Shown here in pieces: positions 34,273-45,010 of a stretch of DNA of 64,000 nt; position 1 is the first letter of the stretch; each line of letters opens with the position of its first letter. The stretch is from Pseudomonas sp. SCA2728.1_7 (GTDB taxonomy: Bacteria > Pseudomonadota > Gammaproteobacteria > Pseudomonadales > Pseudomonadaceae). A program made the translations under genes and the position numbers. Below the pieces are notes generated by a model that saw only the letters and a program-made list of their open reading frames with translations, did not search any database and was not told the DNA's origin. Location of the stretch: positions 1,674,001 through 1,738,000 of the forward strand of contig NZ_CP073104.1 in the NCBI RefSeq assembly GCF_018138145.1, read 5' to 3'.

Positions 34273-35115
34273 ATGACCACACAAACCACGCAGGCCAAAC
34301 CCTTCAACCGTATTCTGCTGACCGGCGCCGCCGGTGGGCTCGGCCAGATTCTGCGCGAAACCCTGCAGGTTCACGCCGACATCGTCCGCTCCTCGGACAT
34401 CAGTGTGATGGCGCCGAGCCGCGGCGCGCATGATGAAGTGATCAACTGCAATCTGAGCGACAAGGCCGCTGTCGCCGCGCTGGTCGAGGGCGTCGATGCC
34501 ATCGTGCATTTGGGCGGGATCTCGGTAGAGCGATCCTTCGAAGAAATCCTCGAGGCGAATATTCGCGGCACCTTTCATGTTTATGAGGCCGCGCGTCTGC
34601 ACGGGGTCAAGCGCATCGTCTTCGCCAGCTCCAACCACGTCACCGGTTTCTACCCGCAGGACGAACAGATCGACGCCCATTCGCCGCGTCGCCCGGACGG
34701 TTATTACGGTTTGTCGAAGGCTTACGGCGAGGACTTGGCAACGTTCTATTTCCACCGCTATGGCATCGAAACAGTGAGCCTGCGCATCGGTTCTTCGTTC
34801 CCCGAACCGCGCAACCTGCGCATGCTGGCGACCTGGCTGAGCTATACCGATCTGGAGCACCTGATCGCCCGCGCACTGCTGGCCAGCGATGTCGGGCACA
34901 GCGTGATTTACGGTGTGTCCGCCAACCGTGATCAGTGGTGGAGCAACCGTCACGCCGCGCACCTGGGCTTTGCGCCGCAGGACAGCTCCGAAGCCTTTCG
35001 CGCAAAGGTCGAACAACAACCGGCACTCGCCGCCGACCATCCCGACCGCTTGTATCAGGGCGGCGCCTTTACCGCAGCAGGTCCGTTTGAAATGCCGGCG
35101 CAGACGCGCTCATGA
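34273..35115 (+). CDS. udh: Uronate dehydrogenase
   Basis: A 280-residue short-chain dehydrogenase. It has the NAD motif TGAAGGLG near residue 18 and the catalytic YGLSKAYGE (Tyr-x3-Lys) near 155. The combination with SSNHVTGFY and a SMP-30 lactonase gene is typical of uronate dehydrogenase, which oxidises galacturonate or glucuronate to the aldarolactone. GGAAG stands 8 bases before ATG 34273. The gene overlaps the lactonase gene by 4 bases, so the two are translationally coupled. Confidence 0.9.
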   Translation: MTTQTTQAKPFNRILLTGAAGGLGQILRETLQVHADIVRSSDISVMAPSRGAHDEVINCNLSDKAAVAALVEGVDAIVHLGGISVERSFEEILEANIRGTFHVYEAARLHGVKRIVFASSNHVTGFYPQDEQIDAHSPRRPDGYYGLSKAYGEDLATFYFHRYGIETVSLRIGSSFPEPRNLRMLATWLSYTDLEHLIARALLASDVGHSVIYGVSANRDQWWSNRHAAHLGFAPQDSSEAFRAKVEQQPALAADHPDRLYQGGAFTAAGPFEMPAQTRS

Positions 35116-36005
35116 GTGCCGAACTGATTGTCGATGCGCGCAACGCCACCGGTGAAAGCCCGGTCTGGCAAGCCGACGAAAATGCCTTGTATTGGGTGGA
35201 TATTCCGGCCGGCCGCTTGCATCGCTGGCAACTCGATGGCCAGACCGACTGCTGGCAGGCGGACGAAATGCTCGCCTGTATCGCCCGCAGTGAAGCGGGA
35301 CATTGGCTGGGCGCGCAGGAAAGTGGCCTGTTCAAATTGCGCCCGCAGGCTGACGGACGTCTGGCTGCGGAAAAGCTCATCGGCGTCGAGCACGCCCGCC
35401 CGCGCATGCGTTTCAATGATGGTCGCTGCGATCGTCAGGGACGCTTCTGGGCCAGCTCGATGCCAACCGCCATGGGCGCCGACGCGGTCGGCGCGCTGTA
35501 TCGCTACGACGCGCAAAACCCAAACGATGCATCGATGCTGGCGCCGCAACTGGAGGACCTTGTGGTGCCCAATGGCCTGGCGTTCAGTCCCGACGGGCGC
35601 ACCCTGTACCTGTCCGACTCGCACCCGAGCCGGCAACTGATCTGGGCCTTCGATTACGACATCGACAGCGGCACGCCGCACAACCGCCGCTTGTTTGTCG
35701 ACATGAACAATCACCCCGGTCGACCGGACGGTGCCGCCGTCGATTCACACGGTTGTTACTGGATCTGCGCGATTGATGCCGGCCTGGTGCTGCGCTTTAC
35801 CCCGCAGGGGAAACTGGATCGCGCGCTGCCGGTACCGGTAAAGAAACCGACGATGTGTGCCTTTGGCGGCCCTCGGCTCGACACCCTGTTTGTCACCTCG
35901 ATTCGCCCGCAAGGCATCGACCTCGCCGATCAGCCACTGGCGGGCGGAGTCTTTGCCCTCAACCCGGGCGTTCAAGGCCTGCCCGAACCCAAGGCCCGCG
36001 CCTGA
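35112..36005 (+). CDS. SMP-30/gluconolactonase-family lactonase (uronolactonase)
   Basis: A 297-residue six-bladed beta-propeller with the family metal-site blocks GESPVW (Glu), RFNDGRCDRQGRFW (Asn/Asp), VPNGLAFSPDG (Asn) and YLSDSHPS (Asp). Coupled to uronate dehydrogenase, it should hydrolyse the galactaro- or glucarolactone to the open aldaric acid. UxuL-type lactonases of Pseudomonas have this role. Confidence 0.9.
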   Translation: MSAELIVDARNATGESPVWQADENALYWVDIPAGRLHRWQLDGQTDCWQADEMLACIARSEAGHWLGAQESGLFKLRPQADGRLAAEKLIGVEHARPRMRFNDGRCDRQGRFWASSMPTAMGADAVGALYRYDAQNPNDASMLAPQLEDLVVPNGLAFSPDGRTLYLSDSHPSRQLIWAFDYDIDSGTPHNRRLFVDMNNHPGRPDGAAVDSHGCYWICAIDAGLVLRFTPQGKLDRALPVPVKKPTMCAFGGPRLDTLFVTSIRPQGIDLADQPLAGGVFALNPGVQGLPEPKARA

Positions 36006-36009
36006 GGCT

Positions 36010-36765
36010 TCAGACGTTCAACGCCGCCGCGTCTGCAGCTTCGTAGGCACGGCGCAGACGCTCGCGGCTGTTGGACAGATGCAAACGCATGGCTGCGCGC
36101 GCGGCGTCGGAATCACGCCGGACAATCGCAATGTAAATGTCTTCATGCTCGCGACTGAGGCGCTCCAGATAGGGCTCCTTGCGGTCATTCTCCAGGCGTT
36201 TGGAATGCAGGCGTGTGCGCGGCAGAATGTTCGCGCCCAGGTGCAGCATGATGTCGGTGAAATAGCGGTTGCCGGTGGCCAGCGCGATTTGCTGGTGGAA
36301 CTGGAAATCCGCCGACACGGCGTAGTCGACACTGACGGCGCGGGAATTGATGGCGTCCAGCGAATCACGCATCAGTTGCAGCTGCTCATCGGTACGCCGC
36401 GCACACGCCAGGCCTGCGGCCTCGACCTCAAGGGTGATGCGCAATTCAAGCACCGCCAAGACATCCTGAAGCGTGACGATGCTGTCTGGATCAATGCGAA
36501 AACCGCTCGGGCTGGGAATGTCCTGAACAAAGGTGCCGATACCGTGACGGGTCTCCACCAGGCCTGCTGCCTGCAGACGCGATATCGCCTCGCGCACCAC
36601 TGTGCGACTGACGCCGTGCTCGGCCATGACCTGAGATTCAGTCGGCAGCTTCGTCGCGCGCGCGAGTTCGCCACTGCAAATGCGTCGGGACAGCTCGGTG
36701 ACCAGGTCCTCCGCCAGGCTGCGATGCCGACGACGAACATTGGGTGTGGCGTTGGATCTGTCCAT
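36010..36765 (-). CDS. GntR-family regulator with FCD domain
   Basis: About 251 residues. A GntR winged helix (residues 15-80, TKLPTESQVMAEHGVSRTVVREAISRL in part) is followed by an FCD ligand domain with metal-type His residues in the FHQQIALATGN and REHEDIYIAI blocks. FCD regulators of sugar-acid pathways are usually repressors released by the substrate or an intermediate; galactarate or galacturonate is the likely signal. Palindromes of FadR type occur before its own promoter and three others in the window. The start is ATG 36765; TTG 36774 is possible. Confidence 0.9.
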   Translation of the reverse strand: MDRSNATPNVRRRHRSLAEDLVTELSRRICSGELARATKLPTESQVMAEHGVSRTVVREAISRLQAAGLVETRHGIGTFVQDIPSPSGFRIDPDSIVTLQDVLAVLELRITLEVEAAGLACARRTDEQLQLMRDSLDAINSRAVSVDYAVSADFQFHQQIALATGNRYFTDIMLHLGANILPRTRLHSKRLENDRKEPYLERLSREHEDIYIAIVRRDSDAARAAMRLHLSNSRERLRRAYEAADAAALNV

Positions 36766-36817
36766 CAGCAACAAAAATCTCGAATTTTCGAATAATTACG
36801 CATCATAGCCCATTCAG

Positions 36818-36828
36818 TTGTACGACAA
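36818..36828. promoter_or_regulatory. GntR/FCD operator candidate, site C
   Basis: TTGTACGACAA is a full match to TNGTNNNACNA with 4-base perfect arms (TTGT/ACAA). It lies between the divergent regulator and pectate lyase genes, 53 bases from the regulator start, so it could serve both. Confidence 0.72.
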
Positions 36829-36963
36829 CGCACCAGTTCAATGATAGGATTTCTCATGCAGCGGACGTTCGATTCGCTGCACTGGCGATAAGGACGTCCG
36901 CTCGAGAAACACGTGGAGACATCGCGTGTAAAACACTCAAGTTAATCAAGGATCTGATTACTC

Positions 36964-38106
36964 ATGACAAAACCAACAACCTTCACGGCCTGCAAATTGG
37001 CCAGCGCCATCGTCGGCAGCCTGCTGTTTTCCAGCCTGCCCGCACAAGCGGCCGATATCTGGCTGGATGTTGCAACGACTGGCTGGGCCACGCAAAACGG
37101 TGGCACCAAGGGTGGCTCCAGAGCGGCAGCCAACAACATCTACACCGTGAAGAACGCCGCCGAACTGAAGACCGCACTCAGCGCTTCGGTCGGCACCAAC
37201 GGTCGCATCATCAAGATTACCGGGCCGATCGACATCAGCGAAGGCAAAGCTTATACGACGACCGCTGATATGAAAAAGCGCGGTCGTCTGGATATCCCGG
37301 GCAAGACGACCATCGTCGGTACGAGCAGCACGGCGGAGATCCGCGAGGGTTTCTTCTATGCCAAGGAAAACGATGTGATCATCCGCAACATCACCATCGA
37401 AAACCCGTGGGATCCCGAGCCGATCTGGGATGCCAATGACGGCAGCGCCGGCAACTGGAACTCCGAGTACGACGGGCTGACCATCGAAGGCGCCAACAAT
37501 GTGTGGGTCGACCATGTCACCTTCACCGATGGCCGCCGCACCGATGACCAGAACGGCACCGCCAACGGTCGTCCCAAGCAACACCACGACGGCGCACTGG
37601 ACGTGAAAAACGGTGCCAACTACGTGACCATTTCCTACTCGGCGTTCAAATCGCACGAGAAGAACAACCTGATCGGTTCCAGCGACAGCCGCACCACCGA
37701 TGATGGCAAGCTCAAGGTCACGATCCACAATACCCTGTTCGAAAACATCTCCGCCCGCGCGCCACGCGTTCGCTTCGGCCAGGTGCACCTGTATAACAAC
37801 TATCACGTGGGCAGCACCAGCCATAAGGTCTACCCGTTCAGCTACGCGCACGGTGTGGGCAAAAACTCGAAGATTTTCTCCGAGAAAAACGCCTTCGAAA
37901 TCTCCGGCATCAGCGGCTGCGACAAAATCGCCGGCGACTACGGTGGCAGCACTTACCTTGATCAGGGTTCTACGCTCAATGGCACCTTGCTGACCTGCAA
38001 GTGGGGCACCAACATCGGCTGGACCCCGCCTTACAGCTACACCCCGCTGAACGCAGACAAAGTCGCGGCCGACGTTAAGGCCAAGGCTGGCGCTGGCAAG
38101 ATCTGA
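36964..38106 (+). CDS. Pectate lyase, polysaccharide lyase family 1
   Basis: A 380-residue secreted enzyme. The signal peptide ends LPAQA-AD near residue 29. The beta-helix has [12 protein letters not shown] (the vWiDH signature) and [11 protein letters not shown] (the catalytic Arg region, RxPxxR), with QHHDGALDV and Asp residues for calcium. It cleaves polygalacturonate by beta-elimination to unsaturated oligomers. The gene has its own promoter region with operator site C and a strong terminator. The type II secretion cluster directly downstream is a plausible export route. Confidence 0.94.
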   Translation: MTKPTTFTACKLASAIVGSLLFSSLPAQAADIWLDVATTGWATQNGGTKGGSRAAANNIYTVKNAAELKTALSASVGTNGRIIKITGPIDISEGKAYTTTADMKKRGRLDIPGKTTIVGTSSTAEIREGFFYAKENDVIIRNITIENPWDPEPIWDANDGSAGNWNSEYDGLTIEGANNVWVDHVTFTDGRRTDDQNGTANGRPKQHHDGALDVKNGANYVTISYSAFKSHEKNNLIGSSDSRTTDDGKLKVTIHNTLFENISARAPRVRFGQVHLYNNYHVGSTSHKVYPFSYAHGVGKNSKIFSEKNAFEISGISGCDKIAGDYGGSTYLDQGSTLNGTLLTCKWGTNIGWTPPYSYTPLNADKVAADVKAKAGAGKI

Positions 38107-38130
38107 TTGGTCGATGTAACCGTGTTAATG

Positions 38131-38156
38131 AAAAGCCCTCGGTGACGAGGGCTTTT
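38131..38156 (+). terminator. Intrinsic terminator of the pectate lyase gene
   Basis: AAAAGCCCTCG pairs with CGAGGGCTTTT around GTGA, followed by a further T; 25 bases after the stop codon. Confidence 0.9.
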
Positions 38157-38226
38157 TCATGTCTGCTTGAAGATGGTGCGGGGGTGGAGTTCTGAAACAG
38201 AATCCGAATTATTTATTGCCCTGACG

Positions 38227-38303
38227 GGCCCCATCGCGAGCAGGCTCACTCCTACATTTGAAATGCGTACCCCTGTAGGAGTGAGCCTGCTCGCGATGAG
38301 GCC
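38227..38303. repeat. REPIN
   Basis: GGCCCCATCGCGAGCAGGCT faces its near-perfect reverse complement AGCCTGCTCGCGATGAGGCC, each arm continuing into CACTCCTACA, with about 18 bases between. It lies between the pectate lyase terminator and the end of hxcS, the normal intergenic location, and belongs to the same REP family as the element at 3104. Confidence 0.92.
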
Positions 38304-38319
38304 CTGCGCAACAACACCA

Positions 38320-39531
38320 CTACTGGACCAGTTGATTAATCTCAATGATCGGCAACAACACCGCCATCACAATCACCAGCACCACCCCGCCCATCACCAC
38401 AATCATCAGCGGCTCGAGCAACGCGGTCATGCCCATTGCCCGCCGTTCGATATCGCGCGACAGGGTTTGGGCCGCACGCTCAAGCATCGGTGGTAGCGAT
38501 CCGGTTTTTTCGCCGCTGGCGATCAGGTGAATTAGCACCGGAGGAAACACATTTTCCACCCGCAACGCTGCCGCCAGGTTCACGCCCTCGCGCACCTTGG
38601 CCGTGGCCTCAGTGACGCTCAGGCTCAAGCGGTCATTGGACAGCGTCTGCCGCGCCGCCTCCAGTGCGCGTAACAATGGCACACCGGCGCCGCCGAGAAT
38701 CGCCAACGTCGAGGCGAAACGTGCGGTGTTCAGACCGAGGATGAAACGCCCGAACAACGGCAACTTCAGCACCCGATGATGCCAACTCAAACGCGCCGCC
38801 GGGTTACGCAGATACAAACGCCAGCTCCAAAACGCGCCGGCCATGATCCCCGCGCACAGCCAGCCCCAACTGCGGATGAAATCACTCGCATTGAGCATCG
38901 CCAAGGTCAGCCCCGGCAAGTCCTGCCGCGCCTGAGAAAACGCGCTGACCACCTGCGGCACCACGTAACTGAGCAGGAAAATCACAATGCCGATCGAGAC
39001 CAATCCAACCACGCCCGGATAGATAAACGCGGTGAGAATCTTGCCGCGCAGGTTGTTGCGTTCCTCGATGTAATCCGCCAGCCGCTCCATCACTTGCGCC
39101 AGATCGCCGGATTCTTCACCCGCCGCAATCAACGCGCGATAGATCTCGGGAAAATCCCTTGGCCGCGCAGCCAGCGATTCCGCCAGACGCATGCCACTGC
39201 GCACATCCGCACGAACGGCGCTGAGGGTGTGGGCGATGTGTTTTTTCTCGGCCTGTTCGACCGTGGCACTCAGCGCCGCTTCCAACGGCAGGCTGGCGCC
39301 GAGCAGGCTCGCCAATTGCCGCGTGGCCCAGGCCAGGTCGTTGTCCGAGAGCTTGGCGCTGAACAACCCACCGCCACCGTGCTGGGCAACGTTGCTTTCC
39401 TTGTGCACCGACAACGCGGTCAAACCGCGCCCGCGTAATGTTGTGAACGCGGCAGCCTGGCTGTCCGCCTCAAGGTGCCCGGATTCAATCTTGCCGGTGG
39501 CATCGGCGGCTTCAAAACGATAGCGATTCAT
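38320..39531 (-). CDS. hxcS: Type II secretion inner-membrane protein GspF (HxcS-like)
   Basis: A 403-residue polytopic protein with two GspF repeats and three membrane segments. The pattern PEIYRALIAAGEESGDLAQVMERLADYIE recurs in modified form as FPPVLIHLIASGEKTGSLPPMLERAA (quoted in part: ALIAAGEESGDL / HLIASGEKTGSL). It forms the platform of the pseudopilus machine. Its ATG overlaps the hxcR stop, and it is the last gene of the seven-gene minus-strand operon. Confidence 0.93.
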   Translation of the reverse strand: MNRYRFEAADATGKIESGHLEADSQAAAFTTLRGRGLTALSVHKESNVAQHGGGGLFSAKLSDNDLAWATRQLASLLGASLPLEAALSATVEQAEKKHIAHTLSAVRADVRSGMRLAESLAARPRDFPEIYRALIAAGEESGDLAQVMERLADYIEERNNLRGKILTAFIYPGVVGLVSIGIVIFLLSYVVPQVVSAFSQARQDLPGLTLAMLNASDFIRSWGWLCAGIMAGAFWSWRLYLRNPAARLSWHHRVLKLPLFGRFILGLNTARFASTLAILGGAGVPLLRALEAARQTLSNDRLSLSVTEATAKVREGVNLAAALRVENVFPPVLIHLIASGEKTGSLPPMLERAAQTLSRDIERRAMGMTALLEPLMIVVMGGVVLVIVMAVLLPIIEINQLVQ

Positions 39532-40937
39532 CAGGCGTCCCGTGTCACACGCAAGATTTCTTCAGGCGCGGTGGCGCCGCTGCGGATCCAGCGTTCACCG
39601 TCCTCGCGCAGGCTGAACATCCCGGCTTTCGCGGCGGATGCGCGCAAGGCCTGCTCCCCTGCCCCTTGGTGAATCAGGGTGCGGATGTCGTCATCGATGC
39701 AGAACAATTCGTGAATGCCGGTGCGGCCGCTGTAGCCGGTCTGATTGCACGCCGGGCAACCGACCGGGCGCCAAGTGCCCGGTGCCGTTGGGTCTTCCTG
39801 CTTGCACTGATTGCACAGGCGTCGCACCAACCGTTGTGCGAGTACGCCGAGCATCGACGAGGCCAGCAGAAACGGTTCGACGCCCATGTCGATCAAGCGG
39901 TTGACCGCCGACACCGCGTCGTTGGTGTGCAGCGTCGCCAGCACCAGGTGACCGGTCAGCGACGCCTGCACGGCGATTTGTGCGGTCTCCAGATCGCGGA
40001 TTTCGCCGATCATGATGATGTCCGGGTCTTGCCGCAGGATCGCCCGCAGCGCCAAGGCAAAAGTCATCTCGATCTTGGCGTTGACCTGAATCTGGCTGAT
40101 CCCCGGCAAGTCGTATTCCACCGGGTCTTCCACGGTGAGGATGTTGCTGGTGCTCGCATCCAGCCGCGCCAGCGCCGCGTAGAGGCTGGTGGTTTTGCCG
40201 CTGCCGGTTGGCCCGGTGACTAAAACGATGCCGTGGGGCTGGCGGATCAGGTGGTCGAGTTTGGCCAGCACTTGCGCGTCCATGCCGAGGGTTTCCAAGT
40301 GAAGGCGCCCGGCCTGTTTGTCGAGCAGACGCATCACCACCCTTTCGCCATGTCCGGTCGGCACCGTGGAAACACGAATATCAATCGGCCGCCCGGCCAC
40401 GCGCAAAGCGATGCGACCGTCCTGCGGCAGGCGTTTTTCGGCGATATCGAGTTGCGCCATGATCTTGATCCGCGACACCAACGCACCGTGCAACGCCTTG
40501 CGCGGCGAGACCACGTCACGCAGCGTGCCGTCGACGCGATAGCGCACCACTGAATGGGTTTCGAACGGTTCGATGTGAATGTCGCTGGCCTCATCGCGCG
40601 CGGCTTGGGTCAGCAGTGCGTTGATCATGCGGATTACCGGCGCGCCGTCCTGAGTGTCGAGCAGGTCGGTGATTTCCGGCATGTCCTGCATCAGGCGGTC
40701 GAGGTCGACTTCGTTTTCCGCCGCACCGACCACCGCCGCCGCACTACCGGTGTCGGCATAAGCGGCGGCTAGCAAACCATCCAGCTCATCATCGCGCACC
40801 CGCTGAATCGTCGCCGCACCAAACTGCCGCCGCGCCTCGCTGATCGACCAGCCCGGCGTCGACGGGCACACCGTCAACACGCCATCGCACAACAGAATGC
40901 GCTGCGCCTTGGCCCAGGCGTAGGGCAACGAACTCAT
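39531..40937 (-). CDS. hxcR: Type II secretion ATPase GspE (HxcR-like)
   Basis: A 468-residue hexameric ATPase with Walker [13 protein letters not shown], Asp box, Walker [11 protein letters not shown] and the zinc tetracysteine motif CNQC...CPAC. It powers pseudopilus assembly at the cytoplasmic face. ATG 40937 overlaps the hxcQ stop codon (ATGA), showing translational coupling; an open frame upstream of it lies within hxcQ and is not used. Confidence 0.94.
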   Translation of the reverse strand: MSSLPYAWAKAQRILLCDGVLTVCPSTPGWSISEARRQFGAATIQRVRDDELDGLLAAAYADTGSAAAVVGAAENEVDLDRLMQDMPEITDLLDTQDGAPVIRMINALLTQAARDEASDIHIEPFETHSVVRYRVDGTLRDVVSPRKALHGALVSRIKIMAQLDIAEKRLPQDGRIALRVAGRPIDIRVSTVPTGHGERVVMRLLDKQAGRLHLETLGMDAQVLAKLDHLIRQPHGIVLVTGPTGSGKTTSLYAALARLDASTSNILTVEDPVEYDLPGISQIQVNAKIEMTFALALRAILRQDPDIIMIGEIRDLETAQIAVQASLTGHLVLATLHTNDAVSAVNRLIDMGVEPFLLASSMLGVLAQRLVRRLCNQCKQEDPTAPGTWRPVGCPACNQTGYSGRTGIHELFCIDDDIRTLIHQGAGEQALRASAAKAGMFSLREDGERWIRSGATAPEEILRVTRDA

Positions 40938-43300
40938 TGGATGGGCACCGCTTTGATCGTCGCGCGCGGCCCTGAGGCGGGCATAACCGCCGGCACACCC
41001 TGCGCCGCCGTCGGCAACTGCGGCGCCTGCATGTCCGGCATCGCCCAACTGCGTTCCGGCTGCAAACCACCCTGGGCGCGGCGCATGAAGTCGTAGCGAT
41101 TAAGAGTAATGCTGCGCCCCGCTTCGCTGTCGCGAATGATGTACGGGCGCAGGAACACCATCAGGTTGGTCTTGGTGATCGCCCGGCGCTCGTTGCGAAA
41201 CAATGCGCCGATGCCCGGCAGGCTGCCCAGCCAAGGCACCGCGTCGTTGCTTTGGCTGTAGCCATCCTGCAGCAACCCGCCGAGGACCATGATCTGCCCG
41301 TCATCGAGCAGAATGCTGGTATCGATCGCGCGTTTGTTGGTGACAATCCCCGCCGAATTGGCGCTGGCCGAAGCACGCTCATCAATGCTGCTGACTTCCT
41401 GATAGATATCGAGCTTGACCGTACCGCCCTCGGAAATCTGCGGGCGCACATTGAGCTTCAGACCGACCTCTTCCCGGGTCACGGTCTGGAACGGGTTGTT
41501 GCTGGTCCCCCCGCCGCCGGTAACGTAACTGCCGCTGACAAACGGAATGGTCTGGCCAACAAAAATGCTCGCCGCTTCGTTGTCCAGCGTCAGCAGGTTC
41601 GGCGTCGACAGCACGTTGGTGCCGCCCTTGCTCTTCAACGCGCGGGCCAGCACTTTCAGATCAAGAATCTTGCCGATACCGGGGATGTCGACGGTGCCGT
41701 TGACGTAGCCCAGGTTCAAACCCTGCGGCAGCACGTCGATGCTGGTCTTGCCGTTGGTGTTGATCCCCGAACCGCCCAGATTCGCGCCACCGATCACGCC
41801 ATTGCCACCGAGATTGCCGGTCTGCCACTGCACGCCGAACTCGCTGGCATCGTCCTCGCCGACTTCGACGATCAGGCTTTCGATCACCACTTGCGCACGA
41901 CGCTGGTCGAGCAGATCGATCACCTCGCGCAAGTTGCGGTACAACGGCTCCGGCGCAGAAATCAGCAAGGTGTTGGTAGTCGCGTCGGCCTGAATGGTCA
42001 CACCGCCGGCACTGAAGGCGACGTTCTGCTCGCTCGCCTGATTACCGCTGCTACTGGTGCCGCCACTGCCTTGTGCGTAACTGCCACCGGTACTGCCGCT
42101 GCTATCGCTGGTCGATGTTGTACCGCTGGTTTGCGTACCGCTCTGGCCATTCTGCCCAGCGCTGCCGCCGGTACTTGCGCCCATGGCACTGAGCACCGAC
42201 CGCGCACTGTCACTGGTGCCGCTGTCGCTCTCGCCCGTGAGCAAACCACGCAACGCCTGCGCCAGTTTCGCCGCTTGCGCGTTACGCAGATAAACCACAT
42301 GCAGATTGCTCGGATTGCTCTGCGCGTTATCCAGTTTATAGATCAGATTACGCGCCAGTTCCGTACGCTCCGGACTACCCGCGCGAATGATGATGGTGTT
42401 GGAGCGCGGATCACCGATCACCGCAATTTTCTGCGTCGGATCATTGCCCGGCGCATCCAGCAGATCAGCCACCATCGGCGCAATGTCAGCAGCGATGCCG
42501 TTCTGAATTTGCACCACATCCGTGTCAATCGCGCTCGGCGAATCAATGCTCGCAATCAACTGCGCAACGCGGGTCAGGTTCTCGGCGTAATCGGTGATGA
42601 CGATGGTGTTGTTGCCGGGATAAGCATTGATCGGATTGTTCGGCGAAACGATCGGCCGCAGCACCGGAATCAGGTTCACCGCGTTCTCGTATTGCAGGCG
42701 AAACGTGCGCGTCAGCATTCCGTTGCCCGCCGGTTTATCAGCACTGTAAATCGGCCCGCCGAGCAACTTCGCATCAGCCTCCGGTACCACCTGCGCCACA
42801 CCGCCGACATCAACCACGCTGAAACCCTGCATGCGCAACGCCGCCAGCAGCATGTCGTACGCCTGCCGCGCCGGCACCTGACCCTCCGAGACCAGCGTCA
42901 ACGTGCCCTTCACCCGAGGATCGACCAAAAACTGCTGCCCGGTGGAACGCGACAACGCGCGCACCACCGCTTGAATATCCGCGTCGACAAAATTCAGCGT
43001 CACCGGTTGATCGCCCAAAGGGTTGCTCGGCAAGGCAATGCCCGAAGCCCCCGAACCGCTGCGCGCACTCTTGGTGATGTTGTGCAATGGCTTCGGCACA
43101 GGTCGCGCCTGAGCCTGCGCACGTTCGCGATCGAGCACCGCATCGCCGCTACGCTGGGTGTTGGCCAGCGGCCGCCCGAGTTCACTGTCGACCAGCAATG
43201 GCGGCTGATTCTGCGGCGTGGTGGTGTTGCTGCACGCGCTCAACGCCATCAGCAGCATCGGCAACGCCAGACGTGCCGGTTTGGATCCTGACCCCTTCAT
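40934..43300 (-). CDS. hxcQ: Type II secretion secretin GspD, lipoprotein form (HxcQ-like)
   Basis: A 788-residue outer-membrane secretin. The signal peptide ends in a lipobox, LSAC at residues 20-23, so it should be lipidated. The N0-N3 domains follow (N0 near 95, [14 protein letters not shown]), with a low-complexity Ser/Gly/Thr loop near 365-425, and the secretin core with [15 protein letters not shown]. The P. aeruginosa HxcQ secretin is also a lipoprotein and reaches the outer membrane without a separate pilotin; the same is likely here, as no pilotin gene is seen. Confidence 0.94.
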   Translation of the reverse strand: MKGSGSKPARLALPMLLMALSACSNTTTPQNQPPLLVDSELGRPLANTQRSGDAVLDRERAQAQARPVPKPLHNITKSARSGSGASGIALPSNPLGDQPVTLNFVDADIQAVVRALSRSTGQQFLVDPRVKGTLTLVSEGQVPARQAYDMLLAALRMQGFSVVDVGGVAQVVPEADAKLLGGPIYSADKPAGNGMLTRTFRLQYENAVNLIPVLRPIVSPNNPINAYPGNNTIVITDYAENLTRVAQLIASIDSPSAIDTDVVQIQNGIAADIAPMVADLLDAPGNDPTQKIAVIGDPRSNTIIIRAGSPERTELARNLIYKLDNAQSNPSNLHVVYLRNAQAAKLAQALRGLLTGESDSGTSDSARSVLSAMGASTGGSAGQNGQSGTQTSGTTSTSDSSGSTGGSYAQGSGGTSSSGNQASEQNVAFSAGGVTIQADATTNTLLISAPEPLYRNLREVIDLLDQRRAQVVIESLIVEVGEDDASEFGVQWQTGNLGGNGVIGGANLGGSGINTNGKTSIDVLPQGLNLGYVNGTVDIPGIGKILDLKVLARALKSKGGTNVLSTPNLLTLDNEAASIFVGQTIPFVSGSYVTGGGGTSNNPFQTVTREEVGLKLNVRPQISEGGTVKLDIYQEVSSIDERASASANSAGIVTNKRAIDTSILLDDGQIMVLGGLLQDGYSQSNDAVPWLGSLPGIGALFRNERRAITKTNLMVFLRPYIIRDSEAGRSITLNRYDFMRRAQGGLQPERSWAMPDMQAPQLPTAAQGVPAVMPASGPRATIKAVPIQ

Positions 43301-43839
43301 GAAGCTTCCTTAGCGCCCAGCGCCTGATCCATGCGAACGGTGCCTGACAAAGTGCCGGCCGTATCGTCGACCTTGGCTGCGTCTGCACGCTGCAAACGAG
43401 CCTCGACCACTTCAAGTGAAAACTGCACGGGGTGGATTAACAGCCAACTGATGACGGCATCAGCGGGCGCATCCTCGAACGTCAACTGCCAAGCGGTGCC
43501 AATTGCCTGCAACTGGTAGTGACCAAGCAGCCCGTTGCCATCGAGAGATTGCTGCAATGACCGCTCGAAGTTTTGTCCGATGGGTGCTGTTGCCACCTCG
43601 CGCAACAACAGATCCAGCGCTTCGGCCTGGCCACGCAACTTCGGCGTTTCGGTCTGCCAATGTTGAATTTTTTTCAGCGGTGGCTGGACGAGCAGCAGCC
43701 AGATCAGCACGCCCCCCAACATCAATGCGGTGCCCGCGACCAGGCGTTTTTCGCGCAAGGTCAGCGGCGCCCAATGCCGATGAATCTGTGCTCGCAGCAG
43801 CAGCCAGCGAGCCCGATAGATCGCCAGTAGATTATTCAT
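43297..43839 (-). CDS. hxcZ: Type II secretion protein GspM (HxcZ-like)
   Basis: A 180-residue bitopic inner-membrane protein with one membrane segment near residues 28-48 (LVAGTALMLGGVLIWLLLV) and a periplasmic ferredoxin-like part. It partners GspL. ATG 43839 lies 8 bases inside the end of hxcY, and its stop overlaps the hxcQ start; such packing is seen throughout this operon. Sequence conservation in this family is low, so the call rests mainly on position and topology. Confidence 0.88.
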   Translation of the reverse strand: MNNLLAIYRARWLLLRAQIHRHWAPLTLREKRLVAGTALMLGGVLIWLLLVQPPLKKIQHWQTETPKLRGQAEALDLLLREVATAPIGQNFERSLQQSLDGNGLLGHYQLQAIGTAWQLTFEDAPADAVISWLLIHPVQFSLEVVEARLQRADAAKVDDTAGTLSGTVRMDQALGAKEAS

Positions 43840-45010
43840 CGTTGCTGTCCATGACGGCATCGTCCTCAACCGCTGCCGGCTCAATTTGCGGGCTGAAAAT
43901 CCACACGTTGTCTTCGCGTCTGGCGACCAACCCTGCCTGCGTCAACGCTCCCGGCAATGCGCCGTCGGCGGGTGCCTGCGCAGTGTCGGCGGCCAACTCC
44001 AACTGCAAACGTCCCTGCTCAAAGGTCATGCGCTGGACGCTGCCTGCCATAAACGGCAGCGCGCTCGCGGCATGTTGCACCAGGTAGGCAAACCCGTGAT
44101 TCGCGTCGGCCGCCACGCCATTGTGTCGAGCCGCCAGTTGCTGGCGAGCCTGCTGCAACGGATTGAGGATCACCGGTAACTCTGGAAAAGCCTGCTTTAC
44201 CCGCTGGCTCATTTGCGCCTTGAGCTGCTCTCCCCGAGTCACTTCTCGGGCCGCGTAAAGGTTCAGCCCAGACACCCAGATCGCAATCGCCAAGGCACAA
44301 CAGAAGGCTGCCCTGCCCCAACCGATTGTGTGTCCGGCAGCCTTGCCGATGCCTGCATGCAACCCCCATCCCGGCGCGACGCCACACCAGCGCTGCTCCG
44401 CAGGTCGTGGTTCGACGACTGTTGCAGGAGCATCCGCGCCGATCCACTGCAAGCCGCGACCACTGGTGACGAGTTCATCCAGACGCTCCTGCGCCAAGGG
44501 TTCTACCGAAGCCTGCGCACGGCTGAGGCGCAGCAGCAATTGCCCGTCCAACACACAGGCGCTGACCTGCCCCTGCGTTGGTACCGGCAACGCATAAGGC
44601 GCCGGGTAAAGGCCTCGCAGCTTCAATCGGTGCTGAGTCAATAACTGCCCGAAACGATCCAGAGATGCCTGCGCGAGCCAGGCCAGCGCCACTTGTCCCG
44701 AGACCTCACGAGCACTGTGTGCAACGTACATCTGTTCAGTGCCACCCAGAATCAGCGCCTGCGCGGCACACTTCACCGCCGCCTCGATCTTCACCGGCGC
44801 CAGCGGTGGCAACTGCAAACTGGTCAGTACGCTGTCCGCCGGATGCAGAAAAAACTCGACGGGCTGTAACGGCGACTCCTGCTCAATCAGCAACAGCGTA
44901 CTGACACCGACCTGACTGACCTGGTCGTGCCGATCCAGGCGCGCAAATTCAACCTCAGAGTCTGAGGTCAAACCCGCCAGCGGCGGCAAGGCGACGCGCA
45001 GGCGAGTCAT
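43832..45010 (-). CDS. hxcY: Type II secretion protein GspL (HxcY-like)
   Basis: A 392-residue protein with an actin-like cytoplasmic domain (residues 1-240), one membrane segment near 247-265 (AAFCCALAIAIWVSGLNLYA) and a small periplasmic domain. GspL links the ATPase GspE to the inner-membrane platform. The gene overlaps both its neighbours by a few bases. Confidence 0.88.
   Translation of the reverse strand: MTRLRVALPPLAGLTSDSEVEFARLDRHDQVSQVGVSTLLLIEQESPLQPVEFFLHPADSVLTSLQLPPLAPVKIEAAVKCAAQALILGGTEQMYVAHSAREVSGQVALAWLAQASLDRFGQLLTQHRLKLRGLYPAPYALPVPTQGQVSACVLDGQLLLRLSRAQASVEPLAQERLDELVTSGRGLQWIGADAPATVVEPRPAEQRWCGVAPGWGLHAGIGKAAGHTIGWGRAAFCCALAIAIWVSGLNLYAAREVTRGEQLKAQMSQRVKQAFPELPVILNPLQQARQQLAARHNGVAADANHGFAYLVQHAASALPFMAGSVQRMTFEQGRLQLELAADTAQAPADGALPGALTQAGLVARREDNVWIFSPQIEPAAVEDDAVMDSNDE

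Noticed and set aside
3104..38303. The two REPINs as ends of a composite mobile island
   Set aside because: They are ordinary dispersed repeats of one REP family; the 35 kb between them has normal composition and no integrase, transposase or target duplication.
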